Assembly: GCA_020024465.1 (NCBI GenBank) | Contig: JAHHTT010000031.1 | Span: 1-27,951, forward strand | Origin: Odoribacter sp. | GTDB taxonomy: Bacteria; Bacteroidota; Bacteroidia; Bacteroidales; Marinifilaceae | Length of the DNA stretch: 27,951 nucleotides | Direction of reading: 5' to 3' | In this document: one piece after another, positions 1 through 7,453 of the stretch | Layout: the number at the start of each line of letters is the position of its first letter | How positions within the stretch are numbered: the first letter of the stretch is position 1 | Made by a program: the position numbers and the translations under genes | Notes under the pieces: model-generated | The model's database searches: none | What the model was told of the DNA's origin: nothing | The model's input: only the letters and a program-made list of their open reading frames with translations

Positions 1-587
1 ATGTTATTATTTATAGAATTATCACACATTATCAATATCTGAATGTCTTGCATTAAGTAAACTAACTGTGTATAGTTTTTATGTTGTTGTTGAAACAAAA
101 TATTATTATTCAACTCTTCTCGAGAGAAATGAATAGTAAATTTTTCGTACGCAATAAAAGATTTATCCATAAGGTGTTTTAGACGTACTTTGCATTCTTC
201 ATGGTTATTCGTTTGTATCCATATATTGATAATTTCCTTAAAAGAATTGCTATTATAGCAATCTATCAATTCTATTACATCCTCTATAATTTTATCCAAT
301 CCATTTATTCTATTTTGATATATGAACTTCTTGATTTCTATATTTTGATTGATTTTATTTTGAGCGATATTAAACTCCATAGTTTTACTCAAAATATAAA
401 GCGATATTAAAACACTTATAATTGAACCTCCATAAGTAGCCCAAAAATTTAACCAAATAATACTTGCATTTTTACCTCCTAAGATATTTGCAAAAGGAGA
501 TGGACATTGTAATAAATAATTTAGGACAACAGGTATTAATAAAATAATAGCAGCAGCTGCTATGTACATACTTTTATTGACTCTCAT
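1..587 (-). CDS. Two-TM membrane protein, unknown family, cut by the left window edge
   Basis: The reading frame starts at the ATG at 587-585 and stays open to base 1, so only the first 195 codons are visible. Two hydrophobic segments are seen, at about residues 7-26 and 42-67; the second contains WLNFWATYGGS followed by a run of I, L, S and V. After them comes a hydrophilic, probably helical cytoplasmic region rich in N, I, K and E. The start codon overlaps the stop of the upstream DUF4391 gene as ATGA (587-584), which suggests translational coupling and membership of the same operon. The gene is very AT-rich (15 G/C in the 60 bases 361-420), unlike DUF4391. I do not recognise a family. Two-TM proteins with a helical cytosolic part occur as membrane partners in some defence operons, but a role here is inference. 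Confidence 0.75.
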   Translation of the reverse strand, partial: MRVNKSMYIAAAAIILLIPVVLNYLLQCPSPFANILGGKNASIIWLNFWATYGGSIISVLISLYILSKTMEFNIAQNKINQNIEIKKFIYQNRINGLDKIIEDVIELIDCYNSNSFKEIINIWIQTNNHEECKVRLKHLMDKSFIAYEKFTIHFSREELNNNILFQQQHKNYTQLVYLMQDIQILIMCDNSINNN

Positions 588-1192
588 AATATTTTTATCT
601 CTTTTTTTAATTTCTTAATCTGTTCAAAATATTCTCGTTTGCGGCGAGGTTGCTTTTCATTAACCATCTTGCGTTCAAGCGTCGCTATTTGAGCAAGCAC
701 TTTTGCCTTTCGGTCATCTTCGGCTATCTGACCGACAAGCGTATTTTCTCCCACCACCTCAATCCGCCCGATGTCCTTTACCATATTCTCCCAAACGGCA
801 TCGAGATTCAATCCTGACAACGGCAATACCGCTTCTTCCGAGGGTTGCCAAGCCGACAGGATCAGTTTCGTATGGAATACGGCAAACTGCGTCTGCCCTT
901 CGTATTGCAAGGCAAAGACTATCTTCTGTGGGATAAGCCTGGTCAGCAACAAGACGTTCTTTGCGTCATAGTCCTTACGTTTCAGTTGAACGGCAAGCAC
1001 ATACAACTCCTTTACCTCCTCACCGGCTCCGAGTGCCGGGAGTGTTGCCGAAGAAACAACCGCCACAATATCCATCCGTGCGACGTCGGTATCGAAACTC
1101 TCTCGCTGTGAAGGTTTCAAATCAAACTTCGCATAAATGGTTTTCTTGGGAAGTTGTTGTTTGCATTCCGTAGATAAGGGAAGACCGTACAT
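584..1192 (-). CDS. DUF4391 domain-containing protein
   Basis: This 202-aa protein resembles the DUF4391 family. It has an N-terminal KTIYAKFDL-type segment, a central part predicted to be alpha/beta with VFALQYEGQTQFAVFHTKL, and a basic, helical C-terminal tail from about residue 165 (RKMVNEKQPRRKREYFEQ). From general knowledge, DUF4391 genes are often found beside a helicase and near type III-like methyltransferase and restriction genes; their biochemical role is not established. Here the gene follows the 294-aa gene by a 3-nt gap and overlaps the next gene by 4 nt, so it is inside an operon. Its G+C is clearly higher (32 of 60 at 841-900) than that of the genes on either side. Family assignment is by recognition of sequence features, not a search. 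Confidence 0.75.
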   Translation of the reverse strand: MYGLPLSTECKQQLPKKTIYAKFDLKPSQRESFDTDVARMDIVAVVSSATLPALGAGEEVKELYVLAVQLKRKDYDAKNVLLLTRLIPQKIVFALQYEGQTQFAVFHTKLILSAWQPSEEAVLPLSGLNLDAVWENMVKDIGRIEVVGENTLVGQIAEDDRKAKVLAQIATLERKMVNEKQPRRKREYFEQIKKLKKEIKIL

Positions 1193-1195
1193 AGG

Positions 1196-2080
1196 TTATT
1201 TATTTTGAGGTTTTATTAACTGATTACAAGAAGTTGCCTTTTGATTATTCTCTACCGGTTCGGTCAAAATCGTATCTCCGATTTCGACTTCTAACGGTTC
1301 TTCGACACGATTATTTCTTATTGCAGTTTCAATTGAATAGATTTGCTTTTGTTCAATCTCTTGAGGAGAACAAACTTGATGTATTCCAAAAACTACAGAA
1401 ACTAATAATGAAAAGAATGCAATTATTGTTGCCCATCTACTCTCTTTGGCTGACTTTAATGCAACTCTCATTTCTTCATCATGCTTCCTTTGTTCTAATG
1501 ATTTGAATTTATTATCAACATAATCAGCCGCTAATGGCAAAGGATAAATTATACCCAAGCCATATTTTTGCAAATCATACGCAAAATCAAGATTTATATC
1601 TTGAGCCTGACCTATTTGGAACAAGACATAGACACCATCATCCATTTCCTCCATTAATATCTCCCTATCCGAAGAACAAGGAATTAAAGATCCTAAATCT
1701 TTATATTTCTTTGGCTTAAATTGATTGTCTGTTTCGTTGTATATATATTTCTCTCTATCGTATAAAACACTAAATCCAACATTTTCCTTTTCTGAAGAAA
1801 TCTTTTGTATTGCAATAAAGCCTAATGATTCCAACTCCTTGATAAAATAGATAAAATCGCAGATACTATAATATTGTTGTTCTGTTTTATCCTTATCTTC
1901 TGGCCTATTATATAAGGAGATTTGAGGCTTATTTCCATAAGTCCATTTAAGAGCAAAAAAAGAAAACTTAGTGCGCAATATTCTTGCTACCTGCAATTCT
2001 TGAATATAGCTTAATCCTTTTTTCTTTATTTCTACAAGCTCCTTTATCAAATTATTTTCTTGTTCCGTAAAATTTCTCAT
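1196..2080 (-). CDS. Single-TM protein of unknown family inside the helicase operon
   Basis: This 294-aa protein has a soluble N-terminal part of about 190 residues starting with a predicted helical segment (NLIKELVEIKKKGLSYIQEL). A charged, probable coiled-coil stretch follows (about 190-214). There is one strong membrane segment at about 216-236 (WATIIAFFSLLVSVVFGIHQ) and an acidic and polar tail of about 58 residues. There is no signal peptide, so the large N-terminal part is most simply cytosolic and tethered to the membrane. It lies 3 nt after the helicase stop and 3 nt before DUF4391, so it is surely co-transcribed. Its G+C is low (18 of 60 at 1201-1260) compared with both neighbours. 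I recognise no catalytic motif or family. A sensor or effector role is only a guess from context. Confidence 0.8.
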   Translation of the reverse strand: MRNFTEQENNLIKELVEIKKKGLSYIQELQVARILRTKFSFFALKWTYGNKPQISLYNRPEDKDKTEQQYYSICDFIYFIKELESLGFIAIQKISSEKENVGFSVLYDREKYIYNETDNQFKPKKYKDLGSLIPCSSDREILMEEMDDGVYVLFQIGQAQDINLDFAYDLQKYGLGIIYPLPLAADYVDNKFKSLEQRKHDEEMRVALKSAKESRWATIIAFFSLLVSVVFGIHQVCSPQEIEQKQIYSIETAIRNNRVEEPLEVEIGDTILTEPVENNQKATSCNQLIKPQNK

Positions 2081-2083
2081 TTC

Positions 2084-5000
2084 CTACTTGATTACCAAAA
2101 AACAAATCAATTCAAAATCATCCAGTCCGCTTATCTCCTCCGTGAATAACGAGCCTTGCACTCCGCTCAGGAAACTATCAATATCACTTTCCTGCTTTAC
2201 TCTGATTATTGAAGATATGGCATCGTTCAGCAGTCCGGAGTATTGTTTCATGTCCTTGCCATCCCGTGTAATGCGGTTAAACTCCCGGCAATTCTCCATA
2301 TCAGGGCTTGACTTACCCTTACATAAAAGCCGGAAACGGTCAAGCATCTCTTTCGGAGAAAGATAGTTGACAATGACCTCCTTGCTCTCCGATATATACA
2401 CCATGTAGAACGGATGCAGGCGATTCTTGCGGTCAATGTTCACTCCATTATTCCTGTTCTTCAACACGAAAATCACTCCGGCAGGATTGCTTTCTGTAGC
2501 CGGGACAATGGCTTGTAAGCCAAATGGGGTATGCTCAATGTCAGGATTCTCCTTTATGTACGCCAACAGGTCAAGACGGAACTCATTCAGTCCCAAGTCC
2601 ATGATACTGATGCCGGTATTCATTTCCTCAATATCCACCACTTCGTTTTGCAGACGTTTCAGTTGTTCCCGACGATATTCCAAATCCCCTTTCTCTTCGG
2701 GTGATATGGGATTGTCGTCCCCCGTACTGGTCAGTACGGACACTTTCATACGTGCTTCCACACGACCTTTCAGATTGATATATTCGTCCAAGGTCATGTT
2801 GGGCCAATAGTTCACCAACTGGATGACGGCGTTGCGTGAGCCGATACGGTCAATACGCCCGAACCGCTGGATGATACGTACCGGATTCCAATGGATGTCG
2901 TAGTTTATCAGATAATCACAGTCCTGCAAGTTCTGTCCCTCACTGATACAGTCGGTGGCAATCAGCACACTAATCTCGTCTTGTATATGCGGGTATATAG
3001 TATTCCTGTCTTTGGAAACCGGAGAGAACAAGGTAAGCACCTTGTTGAAATCCAATTTCTCACGTCGTGGCAATCGTAAAGTACTGCGAGCCTCCACATC
3101 ACCGGTTACAAGAGCCGTATTCAGACCATACTCTTCCTTTATATGCTGTGCCAGACAGTCATAAAGGTATTCGGCGGTATCAGAAAAGGCAGTAAAAATG
3201 ATGATTTTCTTGTTGTTACCATTAATGGGATGGGCAAACTTGTATCGTAAATCGGAGATTAACTGTTGCAACTTGCTGTCGTGTTCGGGAGTGATGTCCT
3301 CCAGCAACAGAAGTAGCAGATTCAGATTTTCCAAATCCTCTTCCAAGTATTTCCGCCACGAGATGTGGTCGATGTCCTCCAGCGCAATCCTTGTCTTTTT
3401 ACCACCAATGAACATATCCGACTCAAGGTCGTCATAATCCATGTTCCGCGCCACGTCGTCCACTTCGATGTCGAAGTTCTCACTCGAACTAATATGGTCA
3501 AGTTTCTGCAGGGTCGAGGTTATCAGCGATTGAATGCGCTGCAAAGTCAGGCGAAATGAGTTTACGGAACTTTCCAGACGCTTCAGCAGATTGATGCTCA
3601 TCAGACGGCGAATGCCTTTCTCACGACCGGACATTCCATGCCCGGAAAAAAAGTCTTTACCTTCGTCCCTATCCATATATTTCCCTACACGGCTTGCCAA
3701 AAGAAAATCCGAAGGTGTATAAACCGCAAGATTCAGATGGCTGACCGTTTCGTATATTTCATTGTAATTGACCGCCGAATCAAGGTCGGTCAAATCTGGT
3801 CGATGTGATATAGGCGGCAACCTTGTCGGGAACTTGCCAATATCGGCAGTGTCGTAATACTGCTCGATATGCTTGCGGCTTCGGGCAATGGTCACACTGT
3901 CAAGCACTTCAAAGAAGTCAAAACTAAGTCTGCCCAACAACTCCTTTGTTGTCCGCTGTTCGGCAGGAAGTTTAGTCCATACATTGTAGGCGGTCTGTGC
4001 CTGACGGAAAATGTCATCTATACTTGATGAAGTGTTCAGCAGGGCATCTATTTGTTCGCTATCTCCCTCGTATGCCAACTGTATCTGGTTTTTCAAATCA
4101 TTGAAACGGTTGTTTACAGGTGTAGCAGACAACATCAGGACTTTAGTCTTCACGCCGGAACGGATTACACGGTTCATCAGTTGCAGGTAACGGTTTTCCC
4201 GTGGGTTTTCATCGTTCTCGTTCGTGGTGACCTTGCCGCCGTTTCGGAAATTGTGGCTCTCATCTATTATGACCAAATCATAATTTCCCCAGTTGATATG
4301 CGACAGGTCATATCCGTTGGTCTTACCCTCTCTGCGTGACAAGTCGCTGTGAAAAAACACGTCATAGCGCAACCGGTCTTTGGCGATAGGGTTGTTCAGA
4401 TAGTTGCTCCTGTAGGTAATCCAATTGTCATTCAGTTTCTTCGGGCAAAGTACCAGCACGGATTTGTTACGGTTCTCGTAGTATTTGATGACCGAAAGAG
4501 CCGTGAAGGTCTTGCCCAAGCCCACACTGTCGGCAAGGATACAACCATTGTACTTTTCCAGCTTGTTGATAATGGCCAGACAAGCATCTTTCTGAAAATT
4601 ATACAGTTTGTTCCAAATCTGGCTTTCCTTGAAGCCTGTAGCCTCATTGGGCAGGACATCTTCGGAAAGGTCATCCAAGAACTCGCGGAAAATATTGTAA
4701 AGCGTAACGAAATAAAGGAAGTCTGGAGCATTCTCTTTATAAACATTTGTTATGTTGTCCAGTACCTTATCCGTAACGACCTGCATTTTGGCACTGTCAT
4801 TCCATACCTGATTGAACAATGCCAGATATTGTTGGGAGAAAGGAGCCTCAAACTTGTTAATCATGGTATAGGCATTGTCGCCCCGTTCACAACCCAGCTC
4901 AACAGTCGTAAAGCCGGTTATCGGCATATAAGCCTTATCGCCCACAGCTGCAAAGCCCATCATATTTTCTCCCGTACGGTTGGATTTGAAGCAGGCCTTC

Positions 5001-5329
5001 TTATGAATCCAGTCCGCACATTCTTTCGCTATGGCTTTTTGGGATAGTTCATTGCGTAACTTTATCTCAAATTCCGAGCCGTATAGATTTCGCTCACGGC
5101 TAAGGCGTGGAATATAAAACTCCCTTTTCTGCTTGTCTGCCTTTTCCGTGACAAAAGTGGGAGAAGTGAATATAAAGCGAAGTTCCTCAATGTCCTTGAA
5201 TTGTGCTTTCAGCTCTTCAAAGGCATATATGGAAAAGCACGAAGCAGCAATGGCGACCTTAGTGCCGCCATGCAACTCCGTTATCAAGTCATCCTTTAAT
5301 GTTTTGTTTATGTTATCTATAAGTTCCAT
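2084..5329 (-). CDS. Helicase-related protein (PLD-like N-terminus plus SNF2-type SF2 helicase)
   Basis: This 1081-aa protein is a superfamily 2 DNA translocase of the SNF2 type. Visible motifs are a Q-like LYNFQKDA (242-249), Walker A ADSVGLGKT (266-274), DESH (356-359), SATPVNN (401-407), motif IV IIIFTAFSD (709-717), motif V ATDCISEGQNLQ (791-802) and motif VI QRFGRIDRIGS (821-831). The first 180 residues resemble a phospholipase-D-like domain as found fused to such helicases, but I see no clean HxK(x4)D motif, so nuclease activity is doubtful. A poorly conserved region of about 290 residues lies between the two RecA lobes, and a C-terminal extension of about 240 residues follows. It is the first gene of the left-edge operon. 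From family knowledge, these enzymes occur in restriction-like and anti-phage cassettes, often with DUF4391. Confidence 0.88.
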   Translation of the reverse strand: MELIDNINKTLKDDLITELHGGTKVAIAASCFSIYAFEELKAQFKDIEELRFIFTSPTFVTEKADKQKREFYIPRLSRERNLYGSEFEIKLRNELSQKAIAKECADWIHKKACFKSNRTGENMMGFAAVGDKAYMPITGFTTVELGCERGDNAYTMINKFEAPFSQQYLALFNQVWNDSAKMQVVTDKVLDNITNVYKENAPDFLYFVTLYNIFREFLDDLSEDVLPNEATGFKESQIWNKLYNFQKDACLAIINKLEKYNGCILADSVGLGKTFTALSVIKYYENRNKSVLVLCPKKLNDNWITYRSNYLNNPIAKDRLRYDVFFHSDLSRREGKTNGYDLSHINWGNYDLVIIDESHNFRNGGKVTTNENDENPRENRYLQLMNRVIRSGVKTKVLMLSATPVNNRFNDLKNQIQLAYEGDSEQIDALLNTSSSIDDIFRQAQTAYNVWTKLPAEQRTTKELLGRLSFDFFEVLDSVTIARSRKHIEQYYDTADIGKFPTRLPPISHRPDLTDLDSAVNYNEIYETVSHLNLAVYTPSDFLLASRVGKYMDRDEGKDFFSGHGMSGREKGIRRLMSINLLKRLESSVNSFRLTLQRIQSLITSTLQKLDHISSSENFDIEVDDVARNMDYDDLESDMFIGGKKTRIALEDIDHISWRKYLEEDLENLNLLLLLLEDITPEHDSKLQQLISDLRYKFAHPINGNNKKIIIFTAFSDTAEYLYDCLAQHIKEEYGLNTALVTGDVEARSTLRLPRREKLDFNKVLTLFSPVSKDRNTIYPHIQDEISVLIATDCISEGQNLQDCDYLINYDIHWNPVRIIQRFGRIDRIGSRNAVIQLVNYWPNMTLDEYINLKGRVEARMKVSVLTSTGDDNPISPEEKGDLEYRREQLKRLQNEVVDIEEMNTGISIMDLGLNEFRLDLLAYIKENPDIEHTPFGLQAIVPATESNPAGVIFVLKNRNNGVNIDRKNRLHPFYMVYISESKEVIVNYLSPKEMLDRFRLLCKGKSSPDMENCREFNRITRDGKDMKQYSGLLNDAISSIIRVKQESDIDSFLSGVQGSLFTEEISGLDDFELICFLVIK

Positions 5330-5375
5330 TAACTACTTTCGGTATAATCTCTTGATAAGAGTTATAGTTATATCG

Positions 5376-5383
5376 CAAAGGTA
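5376..5383 (-). promoter_or_regulatory. Candidate -7 box of the helicase operon promoter
   Basis: Read on the minus strand this is TACCTTTG, a full match to the Bacteroides -7 pattern TAnnTTTG. It lies about 47 nt upstream of the helicase ATG, a sensible leader length. No good TTTG box is seen at the expected -33 distance. A second match, TAATTTTG (5499-5492), lies further upstream and could be an alternative start. Confidence 0.5.
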
Positions 5384-5605
5384 CACAAAATACTGAAAAA
5401 TGAGCATAAATGGCAATCGGCTCTTTTCTCATTTTTATTGAGGTAGGATGTAATTTTCAATTCGTCTATAATCAGCTCTTTTTTTTGTTCGCAAAATTAT
5501 ACTGTATAGAGCCAATCATCCGTTTGCAGAACGGTGCGGACGGATGCAAAAAAAACATCGGACTATTATGTTAACCTGTCGCGTCAAAAATACCTGTCTG
5601 AGCCC

Positions 5606-5623
5606 GTCAAACCGCTGTTTGAC
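5606..5623. repeat. Perfect 7-bp inverted repeat, possible operator
   Basis: GTCAAAC and GTTTGAC are separated by CGCT. The site sits in the middle of the divergent region, far from either candidate -7 box. It may be a protein-binding dyad or a small hairpin; there is no T-tract after it, so it is not a typical terminator. Confidence 0.4.
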
Positions 5624-5967
5624 AGTGTTGTTCTTCCAACAATGGGAATGTTTCCTGTATAAACAGGTAATGTATTCGTAACGGAAAGTCTGCATATATC
5701 CACAATATTCTACTGTTTTACCACTTAATAGCGATGAAAGAATTTGAGAAGTTTACACATGATATTCAATAAGTTACACAGATTGTTTCATTTTTGCATC
5801 AGTGATGCTCAATATAGTAACGCTGCTCCGTACGAAATTGGCAAAAGTCCGTCTTTTGGCGGTTTTTCCCCCGAATGGTCAAATAATCGGAACAGACTGA
5901 CTCACAAATCATTTGCCATATTCTCTCATTTTTTGACCGTTGTGGTTAGATTTTTAAAGAAAAACAC

Positions 5968-5998
5968 TTGCATTTTCCACTATCATATTGTAAATTAG
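5968..5998 (+). promoter_or_regulatory. Candidate promoter of the lipoprotein/FadL operon
   Basis: TTGC (5968-5971) and TAAATTAG (5991-5998) are separated by 19 nt, which fits Bacteroides spacing with one mismatch in each box. The downstream ATG at 6063 would have a leader of about 57 nt, rich in A and C. Confidence 0.5.
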
Positions 5999-6062
5999 TA
6001 CAATTATCAAGTGGTATATTTTTTGCTACAATAAAAAACAAAACAACTAAAACAAAAACAAT

Positions 6063-7433
6063 ATGAGAGCTTTATTATACATAACATTACTTGCCTTGGG
6101 TGCAGGTGCATGTGCTACAGCCCGCAGCTATACCATGGAGGATGACATTTATTATGTACCCGGCAAAAAAGCACTGGTGGTCAAAGAAGTAGAAAAGATT
6201 ACCGGAGAAGAGTTTCCGCATAATCCCAATACAGAAGATACCTATGCCTATGAGGCCCATCGCGCGGCAGGCAGCAGTACTCCCCCAAAAGATTTTATTG
6301 AAGGCAAGCAGCGACGCCCCAATACCCGCAACGGGGTTGTGGAAAATATGGACATCAATACACAGACCCGTCAGTCTCAATCCACACATTCCAACAACCA
6401 ATACGCCAACGAGACCATTTACGAAAACACCGGTTATTGGTTAGGCGGCTATAAAGGTAATGAAAGGGATTTTGAAGAGATTCAGCGGATTATCAATATG
6501 TACCCCAACGGATTTGCCTTTTTCAACAGCAACGGCCATGACATCGCCATGAACCTTTCGTTCGATAGCGACTGGAACGTATATACTGACAACGGACGCT
6601 ACTGGTGGTTTCCAAGCAATACGAACATAGAGCTCTACTCATCCTTATTGTTCGGTACCTACCCCAAATATATCTGGACCATCGTCTGGGACAATCCCCA
6701 CTTTGACAACCTGGCATTCAATTCCACTTTCAACAACCGTTTCAACTGGTATTTCCGTTTCGGCTGGAATTCTCCCCGGTATGATCCGTGGTACGGAGGC
6801 TGGTACGACCCCTGGTATGATCCCTGGTATCCTCATGGATATGCCCCGTGGTACGGCTATCACCCTCATTGGGGATACGGCTACTGGTACGATCCGTGGT
6901 ATGACCGCCACTACCCCAACTGGAACCGTCCGGGACGCCCGTCACATCCGTTGGCAGGTCAACGCCCGAATTACGGAGGCGGCGTAAGCGGTATACGTCC
7001 CAGCGGACAATCCGGACGCATTCCTACCCGTCCGACAGTCGGAAGACGTCCCTATAACGGCAATACAATCCGTCCCAACAGTTCGGATTTCCGTCCCGGC
7101 AAGAATACCGGCACGATGGGCAGACCGGGCACAACCACCAGACCTGCCACCAGACCGAATACCGGCAATATATTGCGGCCGGGCACGACGACCCGCCCCT
7201 CAACAACGCGCCGTCCCAATACGACAACACGTCCCCAGACGACGACACGACGTCCGACAACGACACGACGTCCGACGACAACCCGCTCAAGCAACAGTTA
7301 TTCGCGTCCAAATAACAGCTACAGGCCCAACTATAACAACAACCGTTCCAGCCGGGAAACTTATATCCCGCAAAGAAGTTCAACGGGCAGCGGCACTCAC
7401 TCCGGAGGAAACAGACCGGTGAGAAGAAGATAA
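6063..7433 (+). CDS. Putative exported lipoprotein with W/Y/P-rich and T/R/P-rich repeats
   Basis: This 456-aa protein starts with a short hydrophobic signal (LLYITLLALGAGAC). Cys17 in AGAC could be a lipidation site, although Ala at -3 is not the preferred residue. Residues about 25-225 form the only ordinary globular region (it includes YWLGGYKGNERDFEEIQRII). From about 229 to 290 the chain is dominated by short repeats such as WYDPWYDPWY and GYHPHWGYGY. From about 295 to the end it is rich in R, P, T, G and N, with TTRRPTTTRRPTTTR-like repeats. The tail has no obvious catalytic role and looks like a surface-exposed, basic, disordered extension. The gene is followed after 20 nt by a FadL-type barrel, so both are probably one envelope operon. 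The family is known to me only as hypothetical proteins of Bacteroides. Confidence 0.8.
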   Translation: MRALLYITLLALGAGACATARSYTMEDDIYYVPGKKALVVKEVEKITGEEFPHNPNTEDTYAYEAHRAAGSSTPPKDFIEGKQRRPNTRNGVVENMDINTQTRQSQSTHSNNQYANETIYENTGYWLGGYKGNERDFEEIQRIINMYPNGFAFFNSNGHDIAMNLSFDSDWNVYTDNGRYWWFPSNTNIELYSSLLFGTYPKYIWTIVWDNPHFDNLAFNSTFNNRFNWYFRFGWNSPRYDPWYGGWYDPWYDPWYPHGYAPWYGYHPHWGYGYWYDPWYDRHYPNWNRPGRPSHPLAGQRPNYGGGVSGIRPSGQSGRIPTRPTVGRRPYNGNTIRPNSSDFRPGKNTGTMGRPGTTTRPATRPNTGNILRPGTTTRPSTTRRPNTTTRPQTTTRRPTTTRRPTTTRSSNSYSRPNNSYRPNYNNNRSSRETYIPQRSSTGSGTHSGGNRPVRRR

Positions 7434-7453
7434 ATGAATAAAAACAAGAAAAA

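Larger units (their letters stand above)
5330..6062. other. Gene-free divergent intergenic region with short inverted repeats
   Basis: This 733-base stretch separates the minus-strand helicase operon from the plus-strand lipoprotein gene. I see no convincing coding region; an open frame at 5744-5998 begins with TTG, has no family resemblance and runs into a promoter. The stretch holds the candidate helicase promoter at the left end and the candidate lipoprotein promoter at the right end. Between them are three short perfect inverted repeats: CCGTT/AACGG at 5520-5534, GTCAAAC/GTTTGAC at 5606-5623 and CCTGT/ACAGG at 5654-5667. They could be operator sites or small hairpins; the region could also mark the edge of an acquired segment. 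No integrase, tRNA fragment or clear direct repeat supports an attachment site. Confidence 0.5.

Noticed and set aside
201..410. Plus-strand 69-codon frame
   Set aside because: Antisense shadow of the AT-rich two-TM gene, which has membrane segments and the ATGA coupling.
4349..5047. Plus-strand open frame of 232 codons
   Set aside because: It is wholly antisense to the helicase gene, which has full motifs in its own frame; no family resemblance.
5744..5998. 84-codon frame in the divergent gap
   Set aside because: It begins with TTG, has no domain, and its end runs into the likely promoter of the next gene.
5400..6060. Invertible promoter or attachment site
   Set aside because: I looked for long inverted or direct repeats and for recombinase genes nearby and saw none; the dyads are 5-7 bp only.
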